NCBI RefSeq assembly: GCF_002154725.1
Contig: NZ_MTAW01000151.1
Span: 1 to 64,000 of the forward strand
DNA from: Nostoc sp. 106C
GTDB taxonomy: Bacteria > Cyanobacteriota > Cyanobacteriia > Cyanobacteriales > Nostocaceae
DNA length: 64,000 bases
Direction: 5' to 3'
Under the pieces are notes generated by a model that saw only the letters and a program-made list of their open reading frames with translations, ran no database searches and was not told the origin of the DNA. Numbering within the stretch: the stretch's first letter is position 1; each line of letters starts with the position of its first letter. Below are positions 62,472-64,000 of the stretch, piece by piece. Position numbers and translations under genes: made by a program.

Positions 62472-62589
62472 ATAGATTACATTTGCCGTAGGGGCATGGC
62501 ACTGCCGTGCCCTCTTGAGTCTGGTTTAACTACGTGAAAACTGCTGTAAAATCGTTTCCATTGCCGACGAATAAAATTATGAACCCGAA

Positions 62590-62700
62590 GGCATTGCTCG
62601 TCAACTCGTAGAACTGCAAGGCGGTACAATTGAAGCTGCAAGTGCAGGAATTGGGCAAGGCGCAACCTTTACCGTCAAGCTGCCATTAATAAATTTATAG
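62590..62700 (+). pseudogene. C-terminal fragment of a histidine kinase
   Basis: The 36-codon frame reads GIARQLVELQGGTIEAAS, then GIGQGATFTVKLPLINL and TAG. It nearly repeats the end of the hybrid kinase at 58745-61747 (AIARQLVELHGGTIEAAS, GIGRGATFTVKLPLMSL). It has no upstream body and appears to be the tail of a lost or duplicated kinase gene. Confidence 0.8.
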
Positions 62701-62720
62701 TCGGAGGATCTTGCTTCATA

Positions 62721-62795
62721 ATGTCCAAGAAGCGGGCTAGAGAGCCATCACGACAAAAAATCAATTTACACATTTGGGATGCTCCCCTTTATTAA
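62721..62795 (+). CDS. short open frame ahead of the tandem repeat
   Basis: A 24-codon frame MSKKRAREPSRQKINLHIWD with GGAGGA (62703-62708) about a dozen bases upstream ends at TAA 62793-62795, right at the start of the 21-bp array. It may be the truncated start of a lost gene. Low support. Confidence 0.25.
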   Translation: MSKKRAREPSRQKINLHIWDAPLY

Positions 62796-63042
62796 AGAAA
62801 GTACTTGCGTTGTGAACGAAAGTACTTGCGTTGTGAATGAAAGTACTTGTGTTGTGAACGAAAGCACTTGTGTTGTGAACAAAAGCACTTGTGTTGTGAA
62901 TGAAAGTACTTGCGTTGTGAATGAAAGTACTTGCGTTGTGAACGAAAGCACTTGTGTTTTGAATGAAAGTACTTGTGTTGTTAACCAACAAACCTATATG
63001 TTAAATACTCGCCCCCCAGCCAGAAGCAAGCTACATAATTAG
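62779..63042 (+). CDS. possible cysteine-repeat peptide (ESTCVVN)n, 87 aa
   Basis: The frame begins at ATG 62779 (MLPFIK) and encodes nine ESTCVVN-type heptads, one degenerate unit (QQTYMLN) and a short tail, stopping at TAG 63040-63042, eight bases before the next gene's first ATG. The recurrent base changes between units are nearly all synonymous in this frame. That supports translation, but the ORF has a weak ribosome-binding site and no known homologue. See the findings for the test. Confidence 0.4.
   Translation: MLPFIKESTCVVNESTCVVNESTCVVNESTCVVNKSTCVVNESTCVVNESTCVVNESTCVLNESTCVVNQQTYMLNTRPPARSKLHN
62797..63006. repeat. 21-bp tandem repeat array
   Basis: Ten consecutive 21-base units (nine close, the tenth diverged) of the form GAAAGTACTTGCGTTGTGAA plus C or T. 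Units differ mainly by T/C at positions 6, 12 and 21. No stop occurs in several frames on both strands. It lies between a kinase tail fragment and a sensor kinase gene. Confidence 0.9.
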
Positions 63043-63050
63043 TGAGTAAA

Positions 63051-64000
63051 ATGGCAATTAAGAGCCATTTTGCTGGTGAACTGCTGGAGCAAAAGCGTCC
63101 TATGCAACGACATCGAAGAGAAACAATGACGCTGGAAGATATTCTCATCACCGAGAAATTGTCCCGTCGAAACCCTCGCCCTGCAAACTTACTCGCAGAA
63201 AATCAGGCGTTGCACGTATTGGCGCGGCAGTTGGTAAATCAGCCCCAAACGATGCTTCAGAACTTAGTTGACATAACACTAGAATTGTGCAGTGCGGGAA
63301 CAGTAGGGGTCAGTTTACTAGAAATAACACCAAACAAAGAAGAAATCTTTCGCTGGAATGTGTTGGCAGGAGCGTTAGCAGAGTACGTAGGCGACACTAC
63401 ACCCCGCAATTTTAGCCCCTGTGGTGTCTGCCTGGATTGCGGTACTCCTCAACTTTACTCTTATCCCGATCGCTATTTTACTTATTTACAAGCAGCAAAC
63501 ACTCCCATTGTTGAAGGGTTAGTGTTACCGCTAATTGCAGATAACCATGCCTTAGGCACTATCTGGATTATGTCGCACGATGAGCAACGGCATTTTGACT
63601 CGGAAGATGTGCGGGTAATGACGAGTTTGGCAGACTTTGCTGCTGCTGCATTGCTACTGAATCAGCGACAAACCCAGGAATTGCTAGCGAAGAATGTCCA
63701 ACTAGAAGCGGCGGCGGCGGAACTTAAACGAGCCGAAGAGTTGGCGAGAGAGTCGGAGGCATACTTCCACGCGATCGCCAACCTTGTGCCTGATATGCTT
63801 TGGCGCAATGACGTAACAGGTGACACCAGTTGGTATAACCAGCGCTGGCTGGAATACACCGGGCAGACAATGGAGGAAGCGCAAGGCTATGGCTGGCTAG
63901 AAGTAATCCATCCGAGCGATCGCGCCCAGTCCCTCGCCAACTTTCAGAACGCAGTGGATGAACATCGTCCCCTGCGGCAAGAACACCGGATTCGGGACGC
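63051..64000 (+). CDS. GAF-PAS sensor protein, probably histidine kinase (truncated by the window end)
   Basis: The frame is open from ATG 63051 to the last base. After a basic lead (MAIKSHFAGE) comes MTLEDILITEKLSRRNPRPANLLAENQALHVLARQL, then a GAF-like domain (about residues 55-205: TMLQNLVDITLELCSAGTVGVSLLE to SLADFAAAALLL) with a CGVCLDCG segment. A coiled stretch leads to a PAS domain (about 230-316: SEAYFHAIANLVPDMLWRNDVTGDTSWYNQRWLEYTGQT). ATG 63126 (MTLEDIL) behind GAAGAGAAAC is a good alternative start. The missing C-terminus would be expected to carry the kinase core. Confidence 0.87.
   Translation, partial: MAIKSHFAGELLEQKRPMQRHRRETMTLEDILITEKLSRRNPRPANLLAENQALHVLARQLVNQPQTMLQNLVDITLELCSAGTVGVSLLEITPNKEEIFRWNVLAGALAEYVGDTTPRNFSPCGVCLDCGTPQLYSYPDRYFTYLQAANTPIVEGLVLPLIADNHALGTIWIMSHDEQRHFDSEDVRVMTSLADFAAAALLLNQRQTQELLAKNVQLEAAAAELKRAEELARESEAYFHAIANLVPDMLWRNDVTGDTSWYNQRWLEYTGQTMEEAQGYGWLEVIHPSDRAQSLANFQNAVDEHRPLRQEHRIRD

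Noticed and set aside
62761-62991. Minus-strand frames through the 21-bp array (FVHNASTFIHN-type peptides)
   Set aside because: They are open only because the repeat unit is free of stops; unit differences change residues in these frames, unlike the plus frame.
62797-63006. Tandem array considered as CRISPR
   Set aside because: The units are directly adjacent without unique spacers and no cas gene is present.

Overview
The window is chromosomal DNA of a filamentous, probably heterocyst-forming cyanobacterium (Nostoc/Calothrix/Tolypothrix type). The evidence is the very frequent GCGATCGC (HIP1) octamer, chlB of the light-independent protochlorophyllide reductase, the Rubisco chaperone gene raf1, the phylloquinone/plastoquinone-type methyltransferase menG/ubiE, several Uma2 (DUF820) genes, very large multidomain kinases, and the many short interspersed repeats usual in Nostocales. 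I see no tRNA, rRNA, CRISPR array or intact insertion sequence.

Layout. 0-6.2 kb: a two-gene hypothetical operon, topA, an unlisted 45-codon gene, aroQ and a degenerate ADP-ribosylglycohydrolase relative. 6.4-12.6 kb: a PgpH-like 7TM-HD phosphohydrolase and two polytopic GT39-type glycosyltransferases. 13-20 kb: two Uma2 genes, chlB, a copper amine oxidase and a zinc-ribbon/SDR fusion. 20.4-23.4 kb: a TPR protein, a solute-binding protein, rplT-rpmI and a secreted two-repeat protein. 23.6-28.9 kb: a Rieske oxygenase divergent from a TetR regulator that carries a transposase-type zinc ribbon, a UvrD-like helicase and a solo HsdR-N-like protein. 29-34 kb: raf1, a REC-GAF response regulator, menG/ubiE and a DUF445 protein. 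34.2-41.7 kb: a 1799-residue Ser/Thr kinase/ATPase/GAF/histidine kinase, a decayed second chlB copy and an N-acylglucosamine 2-epimerase. 41.7-47.9 kb: an AbiEii-like nucleotidyltransferase, a membrane-anchored Hsp70-like ATPase with a membrane partner, and hspA. 48-56.3 kb: HigBA, a DUF3592 fragment, an RHH/PAS-like pair, a NahK-like kinase with a DOMON-like protein, and a chromosomal CyRepA1-type plasmid replication protein. 56.4-64 kb: an aldo/keto-reductase-fold protein without its usual catalytic residues, then a signalling block (PAS-REC, a 1000-residue hybrid kinase, a decayed toxin-antitoxin pair, a kinase tail fragment, a 21-bp tandem array, and a GAF-PAS sensor that runs off the end).

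The strongest unusual signals are these: (i) a chlB pseudogene at about 39.72-40.02 kb with a large internal deletion; (ii) interspersed or hairpin repeats placed in frame inside three otherwise intact genes (helicase, CyRepA1, hybrid kinase); (iii) a 21-bp tandem array whose recurrent variation falls only on wobble positions of one frame, suggesting a translated ESTCVVN-repeat peptide just upstream of a sensor kinase; (iv) a toxin-antitoxin locus broken both by a nonsense codon and by a MITE-like insertion; (v) a TetR fused to an IS1-type zinc ribbon; (vi) an Hsp70-like/membrane-protein operon divergent from hspA, whose leader can form a small structure over the ribosome-binding site.
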